A DNA stretch of 64,000 bases from Bacteroidales bacterium UBA4116. Lineage in GTDB: Bacteria > Bacteroidota > Bacteroidia > Bacteroidales > Tannerellaceae. The notes beneath the pieces were generated by a model. The model ran no database searches. It saw only the letters and a list, made by a program, of their open reading frames with translations, and was not told the origin of the DNA. Made by a program: the position numbers and the translations under genes. The stretch spans positions 455,262 to 519,261 of the forward strand of contig DFXE01000020.1 of assembly GCA_002381645.1 (NCBI GenBank), written 5' to 3'. This document shows, one piece after another, positions 27,057-35,319 of the stretch (the first letter of the stretch is position 1; every line of letters starts with the position of its first letter).

Positions 27057-28334
27057 TTAGAAATTATTATTCATACTTTGCCTTATTTCTTCTGTGTTTG
27101 TTGTCTTATAATAGTGCTTATAAATCATTTCAGGGCTGTTTCCTGCTTGGCCTGCAACTAATACAGGATGATAGCCATCATCAATCATTTTAGTGATAAA
27201 TGAGCCTCTTGCAGCATACCATGTAATTTTATCTTGGTATTTGACTATTTTGCGGACTTTCTCAAGCGTTTTATTGACCTGTCTTGATAATCTTTCAACT
27301 TTCTCCCTGCGTTGCTTCTCAGTTACGTGTTTATGTGTAAAGACAGGAAGTACATAATCGGCATAAGATTTTGATTTGTATTTTTCGATAATAACTTTTG
27401 CCTTATTAATCAATGGAACATTTGCTTCTTTGGTTACTTTCATACGTTCATAAACTATTGTATTATCTTTTATGCTTTCCCAATTTAAGTATGCGACATC
27501 TATATTTGCCATACCGCCTGCATAGAAGCTAAACAGGAATAAATCTACATGAAATTGTTCTGTTTTTGTAAATCGGCTTTTATCCAATTTTTCTATGCTT
27601 TGCATTACTTCATAAGGGATTGTTTTAGGCTCGAATTTCCCTGTTTTCATCTTTGCTTTTACACACTCAAATACGGATATATTTACGCCTTGAATACCTA
27701 ACTTTATGGCGTGATTACATACAGCTAACAGTTTCTTTAATCGGTTGCATACTGCTCCTTTATTTCCATTATCCGCTCCTCTTTTGTGAAGGTACAGAGT
27801 ATAGTCTAATAAAAATTGTTCTGTTATATTACGGAAAAAATAAGACGATAGGCTTTTACTGTACTTCTGTTTAGTAAAGTCATTCAGCGAGTTTTTCAGA
27901 ATAGTATATTCTTTTACATTGGATGTACTTAAGACTACTTTACCATTCTTGAAACGTTCCTGTTTGCTAAACCTGTCTATAAGTAAATCTATCATTTGTA
28001 AGACGCTTAAGACTTTTACATCTTCTTTCTTTTCTTTGGGAGTATCAAATACGTGTGATAATTCTACGGGCGACCATTGGCGGTTTTCTGCTTCCCACTG
28101 TTGGGCTACCTTAAGATACTTTGTTTTTAAGTCGAAAAGTATCTTGTTTTCGTCAATATAGCTGTTGGTTTTGCATTTAAAGCTTTGGGTATCTTTGTCC
28201 CAGTCTTTATACAACCCAGAAACATTTAAAGCTTTTGACACTCTGGCATATCCTGTCTGAAAGATTACCATTTCCAACTTTGCCATTTTTTTGTCTTTGG
28301 GATTCGGCTTCCCTTTCACATTGATTGTAAACAT
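27057..28334 (-). CDS. Tyrosine recombinase/integrase (phage integrase SAM-like, Bacteroidetes type)
   Basis: The 425-residue protein has an N-terminal arm-binding domain (residues 1-100), a SAM-like core-binding domain (about 110-220) and a C-terminal catalytic domain. Catalytic-region landmarks are FSFYAGGMANIDVAYLNW (box I), the Lys-beta-hairpin ERMKVTKEANVPL, ITWYAARGSFITKM (box II Arg) and the nucleophile Tyr region GNSPEMIYKHYYK. The first catalytic Arg of box I and the His of box II are replaced, which is a known tendency in integrases of Bacteroides mobile elements. It lies inside the right repeat and reads into the island. No excisionase-like gene is seen. Confidence 0.9.
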   Translation of the reverse strand: MFTINVKGKPNPKDKKMAKLEMVIFQTGYARVSKALNVSGLYKDWDKDTQSFKCKTNSYIDENKILFDLKTKYLKVAQQWEAENRQWSPVELSHVFDTPKEKKEDVKVLSVLQMIDLLIDRFSKQERFKNGKVVLSTSNVKEYTILKNSLNDFTKQKYSKSLSSYFFRNITEQFLLDYTLYLHKRGADNGNKGAVCNRLKKLLAVCNHAIKLGIQGVNISVFECVKAKMKTGKFEPKTIPYEVMQSIEKLDKSRFTKTEQFHVDLFLFSFYAGGMANIDVAYLNWESIKDNTIVYERMKVTKEANVPLINKAKVIIEKYKSKSYADYVLPVFTHKHVTEKQRREKVERLSRQVNKTLEKVRKIVKYQDKITWYAARGSFITKMIDDGYHPVLVAGQAGNSPEMIYKHYYKTTNTEEIRQSMNNNF

Positions 28335-28358
28335 ATTAATTCTTATTAATAGTCCATC

Positions 28359-28466
28359 ATGTAGTGCTAATTCGTACTACATATAAAACTACACAAGAAT
28401 AGGTTTTCATGGGATAAAGGGTTTAAATGTAGTTTTAATATATACACTACTTTTTTATTACCCTTT
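28359..28466. repeat. Cluster of TGTAGT/ACTACA motifs upstream of integrase
   Basis: ATGTAGT (28359-28365) pairs with ACTACAT (28376-28382). Further copies are ACTACA (28388-28393), TGTAGT (28428-28433) and ACTAC (28446-28450). The last two are nested in a larger inverted repeat AAAGGGT (about 28416-28422) with ACCCTTT (about 28459-28465). They lie between the integrase start and the right repeat, where arm-type integrase sites or an autoregulatory operator would be expected. Confidence 0.45.
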
Positions 28467-28520
28467 AATTATTAGGCGTTTACAATCATCGTCATTATAT
28501 ATATTTGAAAAAATCGGACT

Positions 28521-28548
28521 TCGGGACGACAACCTTTTCTTTTTTATA
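28521..28548. repeat. Right direct repeat, putative attR
   Basis: TCGGGACGACAACC followed by TTTTC, T6 and ATA: one substitution and one T fewer than the left copy at 22898-22926. The 5' arm needed for the terminator hairpin is missing here. A TATATTTG box (28500-28507) occurs just upstream, so it might alternatively be a degenerate second copy of the sRNA unit. Confidence 0.55.
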
Positions 28549-29406
28549 TACGTACCTAACTTTTTCACCATCCTTATCTCTCATAAAATCACATTCAGAT
28601 AGGAAAATAAATTATCCTTCAGATAGGTCAAGCCTTAACAAGGCTGATCGTTCACTTTTAAAAATTTAAACATTTTCAGGGTAAATATAAAAAATCTCCG
28701 ACCTATCCTTCACCTTCCACTTATTTCTCCCAACCCTTACCCAAAAAGCTTTTCAGAGTGGAAGAACATCTTCCACTACTATTTTTCATCTTTCACCTCA
28801 CCCGCACACGGTGCAATAGACATATTTTCCTATGCAGCTGTTGATTTTTAGTTGTAATGCATTTAGCCCACAGTTAATGAAAAACTGATCCTTCGGTGCT
28901 GTACTTATGATGCATGGTTTGAATATTGTTAATCATTTCACAAGGGTGGAATAAATATTTCACCCTTGTGAAATTTAAGTTTCACTCGGGTGAAATATAT
29001 TTTTAACTCAGGTGAAATGATTAAAAGGTTGTATAATTTGAAACAGTTGCTGACAGGTTAAACATTAAATGGCTTAGCCCTGTGCAATAGTTTGATGAGG
29101 TCAAGATATTGGACAATATTCTGGAGGTGATAATAAAACATTACGGGTGAAAGCACATCTCCCACTCCTAAACCATTATAAATAACAGATTAACAACATA
29201 AGTAGAAGGTGAAGGAAAGTGTAGCTAAATAATAGTTATATATCTTATTTAACAACATGTAAGCAAAAGATTAATAAAATAGAACGCTTGAATTAGCATT
29301 CTATTTTGTCATTTCAATTTAAAATATGTTTTTACTATAAGTTAATAAATGATGGGTAATAATTACAAAATGTTACCGTTTAATGAGAAAACGATAATTT
29401 TGGAAA
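28549..29406. other. 860-base intergenic region before porU, rich in inverted repeats
   Basis: No gene found. It contains a 9 bp stem, 3-base loop hairpin at 28757-28777 (AGTGGAAGA-aca-TCTTCCACT); a distant inverted repeat, TCCTTCACCTTCCACTTAT (28706-28724) against its complement with one mismatch at 29198-29216; a direct repeat TTCAGATAGG at about 28594 and 28619; and the TTTCAC/GTGAAA cluster listed separately. TAATTTTG at 29395-29402 fits the -7 consensus but stands only four bases before the porU ATG. Confidence 0.5.
28935..29020. repeat. Cluster of TTTCAC...GTGAAA inverted repeats upstream of porU
   Basis: ATTTCACAAGGGTG (28935-28948) and CACCCTTGTGAAAT (28961-28974) form a perfect 14 bp inverted repeat. 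It is followed by TTTCACTCGGGTGAAA (28980-28995) and a half copy, CTCAGGTGAAATGA (29007-29020). The repeated half site resembles an array of dimeric operator sites. Confidence 0.6.
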
Positions 29407-32400
29407 ATGAAAAAACACATCTTAAAATCTCTTCGTTTATGGAACATCTCAATATCCATACTATTACTGTTCACTAATACATTTTACATGTATGCTCAAG
29501 ATATGAGTTATGCCTCCAACTCCGTATTATCTAACGGGAAGTGGATAAAAATAAAAATAAGGGAAACGGGTATTTATAAAGTTACCCATTCAGATTTGAA
29601 AAAAATGGGCTTTAATGATCCTGACAAAGTTGCTGTCTGCGGTTATGGAGGATGGATATTAAATGAAGATTTCAGCAAATCAGATTATATGGATGATGTA
29701 CCGGTAATTTCCATATGGAAAGAAAACGACTCTTTTTTGTTTTATGCAAAAGGAAGTATAAAATGGGAATATACGAAGCATAACTATCACAATGATATCA
29801 TCGAACATTTTGTTCACACAAATAATCCTTACGCAGAATACGGGTGTTATTTCCTGACTGATGCCGTTGCGCCTAAAATAATGCAGACGATCTCCACTCC
29901 GGAAGAAGGTGCCCAACGCATCACTACTTTTGACGATTATTTTGTTTATGAAAAAGATGAAATATCGGTTAATAAATCGGGCAGAGAATTATATGGCGAA
30001 CGAATGACAGGCCCTACGCTCGACGTAGATTTAGGAAGTATTCCTGGTTTAGCTGACGGATACGGATTTGCGGAGTGCTGCATGATATCGAAAGTAACTG
30101 TTTCCAATACGGTAGGATTATCTATTAACAAAAACCTTGTGGGGCAAAGTTCCTTTCCAATAAATGACAGCATATATGTAAAAGCTACCAAAACAACAAT
30201 CACTGGAAAATGGCAAACGGAACCAAATGCTAAAATAAAGGTAAAAATCGATTATTCGCAAAAAAATCCTGTCACAACGTATCTGGATTATATCAGGCTT
30301 AACTTCAAAAGAGAATTACGAATGTATGATACCCCTTTTACGCTTTTCCGTGATATTTCATCGGCAACAAAAACCTCCCGCTACGTTATTCAAAATGCAA
30401 ACGCCAACACATTGGTTTTTGATGTTACAGATGGCATTGATCCTCAAAAAATAGAAACAAAACTTACGGATAACGAACTTTCTTTCTTTGCCCGTGCCGA
30501 TGGAGTAGTGCATGAATATGTAGCCGTTCAAAAAGATAAATTATCATCCGCCATTAACGAAACGGATGCGGTAGAAATAACCAACCAGGATTTGCACGGC
30601 AGTCTGCCCGCAGATATGGTTATTATTTCACCTCCTGCATTTAAAAAACAAGCCCGACGATTAGCAGATGTCCATAGGGATAAAGACGGATTAGATATAC
30701 TTGTGGCTACACCGGAGGAGATCTATAATGAATTTTCAAGCGGTACGCCGGATGCTACAGCATACCGCAGACTGATGAAAATGTTGTATGACCGTAGTAA
30801 ATCTAACGGAAAACCGCCTAAGTATTTGCTGCTCTTTGGAGATGGCTCATATGATAACAGGTTCATTTCTAATGAATGGAAAAGATTCGGATATAAACAA
30901 AACATGTTATTAACTTATCAAACACATAATTCCTTAACAGATAAATCATTTGTGGTTGATGATTATTTTGGTTTTCTGGAAGAAGAGGAAGGATTTGACA
31001 TAGGGACAGCCAGGCTTGCTATCGGAATCGGCCGCTTTCCGGTTCGTACAATGGATGAGGCGACACGAATGGTTGATAAGGTCATCAAATATATGAATAG
31101 TCAAAACGGTTCATGGAAAAACAATGTGTGCTTTGTTGCGGATGACGGTAACAATGACGACAAACCAAAATTTACCACCTTACATCAGACGGATGCAAGA
31201 GATCTGGCATACCTTGTGGAAAGGAACCGGCCGGAATATATTACTTCTAAAATATTATTCGACAGATACAAAAAAGATGCCGGATCGGGAAAATATCCGG
31301 GCGTTGAAAAAGAAATCCAGAGGCAATTAAATAATGGTTTATTCCTTATCAATTATACCGGGCACGGAAATTCTGAATCGTGGAGCGATGAAAAGGTCCT
31401 TACCATGGAGCATATTACCGGTGCAAATCATGAAAGACTTCCGATTTGGATAACGGCAACATGTGACTTTTGTCCGTTTGATGGTATTACTACCTCTGCA
31501 GGTGAAAACGTATTTTTAAATAAAGAAAGTGGTGGTATAGCTTTGTTTACAACATCACGAGTAGCTTTCAGAAATATTAATTACGCATTAAACCAAACTC
31601 TTCTAAACAATATGTTTTCTCCGGAAAGAGGTGCGGACCAAACATTGGGTGATTTAATAAAAGAGGCTAAAAACAAAATCAATTCCCTATATGACAGAGA
31701 CAGGATTCTAGGATTCAGCCTGATCGGTGATCCGGCACTAAAACTTACCTATCCTGAGTATAATATACACATTACATCGGTAAACGGGAATCCGATAAGT
31801 AACGACACCGTTCAATTCAAAGCGAATGATATAATAACGCTGCAAGGTAATATTGTTTCACCTACCGGAACCACTGTTAATAATTTTAACGGGAATATGG
31901 ATATTAAAGTTTTCGACAGCCGGCAAACAATCAAAACTTTAGGTAATAATGAAGTGGATGGAAATAAACGGATCGTTACATTTGATGATTACATGTCGCC
32001 TATTTTTTCCGCAAAGAATATTCCGGTAAACGAAGGATTATTTAAAATAACATTTAAAGTGCAAAAGGATATTTCTTATGTTGGCGATAAACCGGGAAAG
32101 ATCAGCATGTATGCTTATGATGCAACGGCTGATAAAGAAGCCGCCGGATGGTTTAGCAGATATAAAGTAAAGGGAACTGTAGATAATCCTGAGACAGATA
32201 ATGATCCTCCTGAGATACGGGGTCTGTACCTCAATGATACAACGTTTGTTGATGGAGATAAAGTAAACAAGACACCTCTTTTCTATGCCAGGTTGTGGGA
32301 TAAAAGCGGAATTAATGCATCAGGAAGCGGAGTAGGACACGATATTGTTCTCCGCATAAATAATGATCCTAACCTTACTTTTTATTTAAACGATTATTAT

Positions 32401-32865
32401 GAGTTACTATATAACACTGATGGTGAAGGCACTATACAGTATGGTTTGCCGGAGCTTCCTGCCGGCAAACATACGGCAACATTTACAGTATGGGATGTAG
32501 TGAATAATTCCAAAACAGATACGTTTACTTTTGAGGTTATTGAGGATTTAAAACCCGATCTTTATAAAATCCAGGCAACACCTAATCCGGCAAAGAGCCA
32601 GGTCGAATTCAGATTATCCCACAACCGGCCGGAAAGCCGGATAAACGTTGAGATAGCTGTTTACGACCTGTCGGGCAGAATCCAATGGAGATACAAAGAA
32701 AGCGGTTCGTCCAGATTATTTACCGACTATATTGTCAGTTGGAACCTGACAAACGGTTCGGGTGCCCGGTTAAGGGCAGGTGTCTATTTGTATCAGGCTA
32801 CGATTAGTACAAAAAATTCAAAAGAAACAACCAAAGCCGAAAAGATGATTATCTTATCTCCATGA
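29407..32865 (+). CDS. porU: Type IX secretion system sortase PorU
   Basis: The 1152-residue protein has a signal peptide (about residues 1-30, ending MYAQD) and a gingipain-like C25 cysteine peptidase domain (about 400-800). The catalytic dyad is His653 in NYTGHGNSESW and Cys686 in WITATCDFCPFDG; the 33-residue gap matches that of the known PorU dyad in Porphyromonas gingivalis. The C-terminal 90 residues (ATPNPAKSQVEFRLS to KAEKMIIL) form a FlgD/Por sorting-type Ig-like domain, as PorU itself carries. It cleaves sorting domains from cargo at the outer membrane and attaches cargo to lipopolysaccharide. Here porV is not adjacent; the next gene is convergent, nine bases away. Confidence 0.95.
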   Translation: MKKHILKSLRLWNISISILLLFTNTFYMYAQDMSYASNSVLSNGKWIKIKIRETGIYKVTHSDLKKMGFNDPDKVAVCGYGGWILNEDFSKSDYMDDVPVISIWKENDSFLFYAKGSIKWEYTKHNYHNDIIEHFVHTNNPYAEYGCYFLTDAVAPKIMQTISTPEEGAQRITTFDDYFVYEKDEISVNKSGRELYGERMTGPTLDVDLGSIPGLADGYGFAECCMISKVTVSNTVGLSINKNLVGQSSFPINDSIYVKATKTTITGKWQTEPNAKIKVKIDYSQKNPVTTYLDYIRLNFKRELRMYDTPFTLFRDISSATKTSRYVIQNANANTLVFDVTDGIDPQKIETKLTDNELSFFARADGVVHEYVAVQKDKLSSAINETDAVEITNQDLHGSLPADMVIISPPAFKKQARRLADVHRDKDGLDILVATPEEIYNEFSSGTPDATAYRRLMKMLYDRSKSNGKPPKYLLLFGDGSYDNRFISNEWKRFGYKQNMLLTYQTHNSLTDKSFVVDDYFGFLEEEEGFDIGTARLAIGIGRFPVRTMDEATRMVDKVIKYMNSQNGSWKNNVCFVADDGNNDDKPKFTTLHQTDARDLAYLVERNRPEYITSKILFDRYKKDAGSGKYPGVEKEIQRQLNNGLFLINYTGHGNSESWSDEKVLTMEHITGANHERLPIWITATCDFCPFDGITTSAGENVFLNKESGGIALFTTSRVAFRNINYALNQTLLNNMFSPERGADQTLGDLIKEAKNKINSLYDRDRILGFSLIGDPALKLTYPEYNIHITSVNGNPISNDTVQFKANDIITLQGNIVSPTGTTVNNFNGNMDIKVFDSRQTIKTLGNNEVDGNKRIVTFDDYMSPIFSAKNIPVNEGLFKITFKVQKDISYVGDKPGKISMYAYDATADKEAAGWFSRYKVKGTVDNPETDNDPPEIRGLYLNDTTFVDGDKVNKTPLFYARLWDKSGINASGSGVGHDIVLRINNDPNLTFYLNDYYELLYNTDGEGTIQYGLPELPAGKHTATFTVWDVVNNSKTDTFTFEVIEDLKPDLYKIQATPNPAKSQVEFRLSHNRPESRINVEIAVYDLSGRIQWRYKESGSSRLFTDYIVSWNLTNGSGARLRAGVYLYQATISTKNSKETTKAEKMIILSP

Positions 32866-32874
32866 TAAAGCCTA

Positions 32875-35295
32875 CTAAAATTGCACCATCAACTCGTCAT
32901 TGTCTTCCAAATCAACGGATATCACTCCATCGATTACCGGTAACGAAATGGGTTTCTTATTGACTTTAAGGATAAGATTTTCAGAATTTTCAGGTAATTT
33001 AACACGGAAATTCCCGGCTACAGCTGCTTTCAATCCGGCTTTCGTAATGCGATTTTCCTGCCACTCAGCATACACCTCGCCACCTCCCCTTACTTTTAGC
33101 CCTTTAAAGCTTCCGCTTTTCCACGCTGAGGGCAACGCAGGAAGTAGCGCGATTATCCCGGTTTGGCTTTGCACAAGCATTTCGGCAATACCGGCAGTTG
33201 CCCCGAAATTTCCGTCAATTTGGAAAGGAGGGTGTGAACAAAAAAGATTGGGACAGGTTCCTCCTCCATTCTGATAATTTGTACTGCTGTGATAAACCGG
33301 CGTAAGCAAATCACCGAGCAGTTTAAAGGCATGGTCACCGTCATGCAAACGCGCCCAGAAGTTAATTTTCCATGCCATCGACCAGCCGGTGCTTTTATCC
33401 CCTCTTGCATATAACGATTTACGGGCCGCTTCTGCTAACTCCGGAGTCTTTTCAACGGATATTTCATTCCCCGGATATAACCCGTACAGATGGGAAACGT
33501 GCCGATGATGCGGCTCGTTTTCTTCGTATGGTTCCAGCCATTCCATAATCCTGCCATCAGGGCCTATGGTCGTAGGCATCAGCCGGCTACGTTTTGATAT
33601 CAGTTCCTGTGCAAATGCCGTGTCGATTCCTAGAATTGCAGCTGCATCAATAGTATTGGTAAATAATTCACGTACGATCTGATTATCCATGGTTGAACCG
33701 GCACACACATGTACGGGTTTACCATTGAGGATAAAAGCATTTTCAGGAGAAGTAGTTGGAGCGGTTACTAAATATTTATTCCGGGGATCTTCCACCAACA
33801 TATCTACAAAGAAAAGAGCGGCACCTTTCATTACAGGATAAACCTCCATCAAATATTCCTTATCTAAAGTATACTGATAATGTTCATAAAGATGTTCGCA
33901 CAACCATGCGGCAGATGTGTTGGTCGCCCCCCACGACGGATGCTCGCCCGGGGCCGTGAATTCCCACGGATTCCCTAAAATATGGGTTACCCATCCCCGG
34001 GCATTATAAAACACTTTTGCAGTTCGTTCACCACTCTTCACCTGTTGCTTTGTCCACTCAATAAACGGGAGGTGAAGTTCGGACAGATTTGTAACTTCAG
34101 CAGGCCATAAATTCATCTGCAAATTAATATTCAGGTGATAATCACCGTTCCAGGGGGTTTGTATGGTATTCGCCCAAAGTCCTTGCAGGTTGGGAGGTAA
34201 TAATCCGGGACGAGTAGAAGATATAAGCAGGTAACGCCCAAACTGAAAATATAATGCCAGTAAACCCGGATCATTTTTATCTTTCTCAAAATCAACCAAT
34301 CGCTCATCCATCGGAAGGTTATCTTTTTCCGAGCTTCCCAAATCCAGGTGTACCCGTTCGAATAACTCACGATAGGCAGAAATATGTTCTTTCTTTAGCG
34401 AAGCATACTCTTTTTTTTCAGATGCTTCAATTAAGGAAGTAATTCGCGATTCATAATCTTCATGAAAATAATCAGTGCCCATACTGACCAACAACATAGC
34501 TTCTGAAGCATTTTGTACAATTAATGTGCTGTCTGTATGCGTAATTACTCCCCCTTTCGGCAGGATTACGCGTGTTCTGGCAGCATAACGTGTCCCATTA
34601 CCATCGGTCCCGTTATTTAACTGACCTTGCATGATCAGGTCATTACCCTTCACCGATACCCTATAACGTTCCGGACGGTTCATTCCTAAAGTAAAATTAA
34701 TCGCTTTATCTGTATCAGCCGTTAAATGAATTACTCCTAAATCACCAGTGAAAGAAGTAAACCCTTCCCGTTTATAGTTTATATTTCCTTTTTTGAATGT
34801 AACGGTTGTTATGGCATCTTTTAATCGCAACTCCCTACGGTAGGATGAAACTGTTTCATTTGGACGTGAGTATAAATAATCCAGCTTCATATTGCCTAAT
34901 AATTGATAAGAACCATAAGGTACATTTGCCCCGTTTCCCTGCCCGCTGCCTTCTCCCCCGCAAACAAAAGTTTGGTACATAAGTTCCTGTGCCTCATCAT
35001 TCCGGCCTTGAAAAAGCAATTGCCTTATTCTTGGTAAGGAATATACGGCATATGGATTATCCGTATTTTGTTTACTTCCCGACCACATCGATATTTCATT
35101 GAGAACAATCGTCTCACTGTTAATCCCGCCATCAGGCATCATACCTAAACGTCCGTTTCCAAGCGGAAAAGTTTCCTCCCAAATCTCTGCAGGACTAGTA
35201 AAATAATATGATAATGGATTTTCTTCTTTTACCTCCGGCATGCTACATCCGATAAGGATACCTAATAATGCTTGCAGGAAATAGTTTGCTTTCAT
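32875..35295 (-). CDS. Glycoside hydrolase family 95 lipoprotein (alpha-L-fucosidase-like)
   Basis: The 806-residue protein has a signal peptide with lipobox LIGC (Cys17) and the full GH95 length. Landmarks are the opening AEIWEETFPLGNGRLGMM, the N-terminal beta-sandwich, an (alpha/alpha)6 barrel with NLQGLWANTIQTPWNGDYH, and the late QIDGNFGATAGIAEML. GH95 enzymes remove alpha-1,2-linked L-fucose (some act on galactose) from glycans by inversion. Lipidation suggests an envelope location, as in glycan-use systems. No SusC/SusD pair is next to it. Its stop is convergent with porU; the MsbA-like gene lies upstream on the same strand, 24 bases away. Confidence 0.92.
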   Translation of the reverse strand: MKANYFLQALLGILIGCSMPEVKEENPLSYYFTSPAEIWEETFPLGNGRLGMMPDGGINSETIVLNEISMWSGSKQNTDNPYAVYSLPRIRQLLFQGRNDEAQELMYQTFVCGGEGSGQGNGANVPYGSYQLLGNMKLDYLYSRPNETVSSYRRELRLKDAITTVTFKKGNINYKREGFTSFTGDLGVIHLTADTDKAINFTLGMNRPERYRVSVKGNDLIMQGQLNNGTDGNGTRYAARTRVILPKGGVITHTDSTLIVQNASEAMLLVSMGTDYFHEDYESRITSLIEASEKKEYASLKKEHISAYRELFERVHLDLGSSEKDNLPMDERLVDFEKDKNDPGLLALYFQFGRYLLISSTRPGLLPPNLQGLWANTIQTPWNGDYHLNINLQMNLWPAEVTNLSELHLPFIEWTKQQVKSGERTAKVFYNARGWVTHILGNPWEFTAPGEHPSWGATNTSAAWLCEHLYEHYQYTLDKEYLMEVYPVMKGAALFFVDMLVEDPRNKYLVTAPTTSPENAFILNGKPVHVCAGSTMDNQIVRELFTNTIDAAAILGIDTAFAQELISKRSRLMPTTIGPDGRIMEWLEPYEENEPHHRHVSHLYGLYPGNEISVEKTPELAEAARKSLYARGDKSTGWSMAWKINFWARLHDGDHAFKLLGDLLTPVYHSSTNYQNGGGTCPNLFCSHPPFQIDGNFGATAGIAEMLVQSQTGIIALLPALPSAWKSGSFKGLKVRGGGEVYAEWQENRITKAGLKAAVAGNFRVKLPENSENLILKVNKKPISLPVIDGVISVDLEDNDELMVQF

Positions 35296-35319
35296 AATTA
35301 TTAATAAATTCCCAGTTAA

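Larger units (their letters stand above)
22905..28545. mobile_element. Putative 5.6 kb integrated island with tyrosine recombinase and restriction-like cargo
   Basis: The segment lies between two copies of a 28-29 bp near-perfect direct repeat. It carries a tyrosine recombinase gene about 190 bases inside its right end, an NTase-HEPN gene, a DUF262-DUF1524 gene and a 1.2 kb AT-rich non-coding stretch. All three genes read leftward from the integrase end. The left repeat completes a terminator hairpin; the right repeat keeps only its 3' arm and T-tract, the pattern expected when an element integrates into the 3' end of an RNA gene and regenerates it. No conjugation, replication or transposase genes are seen, so mobility would need help in trans. 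The boundaries are inferred. Confidence 0.6.

Noticed and set aside
28500..28548. Right repeat considered as a second full sRNA/terminator unit
   Set aside because: It has a TATATTTG box upstream, but the 5' arm of the hairpin is missing and only about 14 bases separate the box from the repeat. Kept as an alternative explanation, not as an ncRNA call.
28935..29020. TTTCAC/GTGAAA cluster considered as a CRISPR array
   Set aside because: The repeats are short, unequal and palindromic, the spacers are not of regular length and no cas genes are present.
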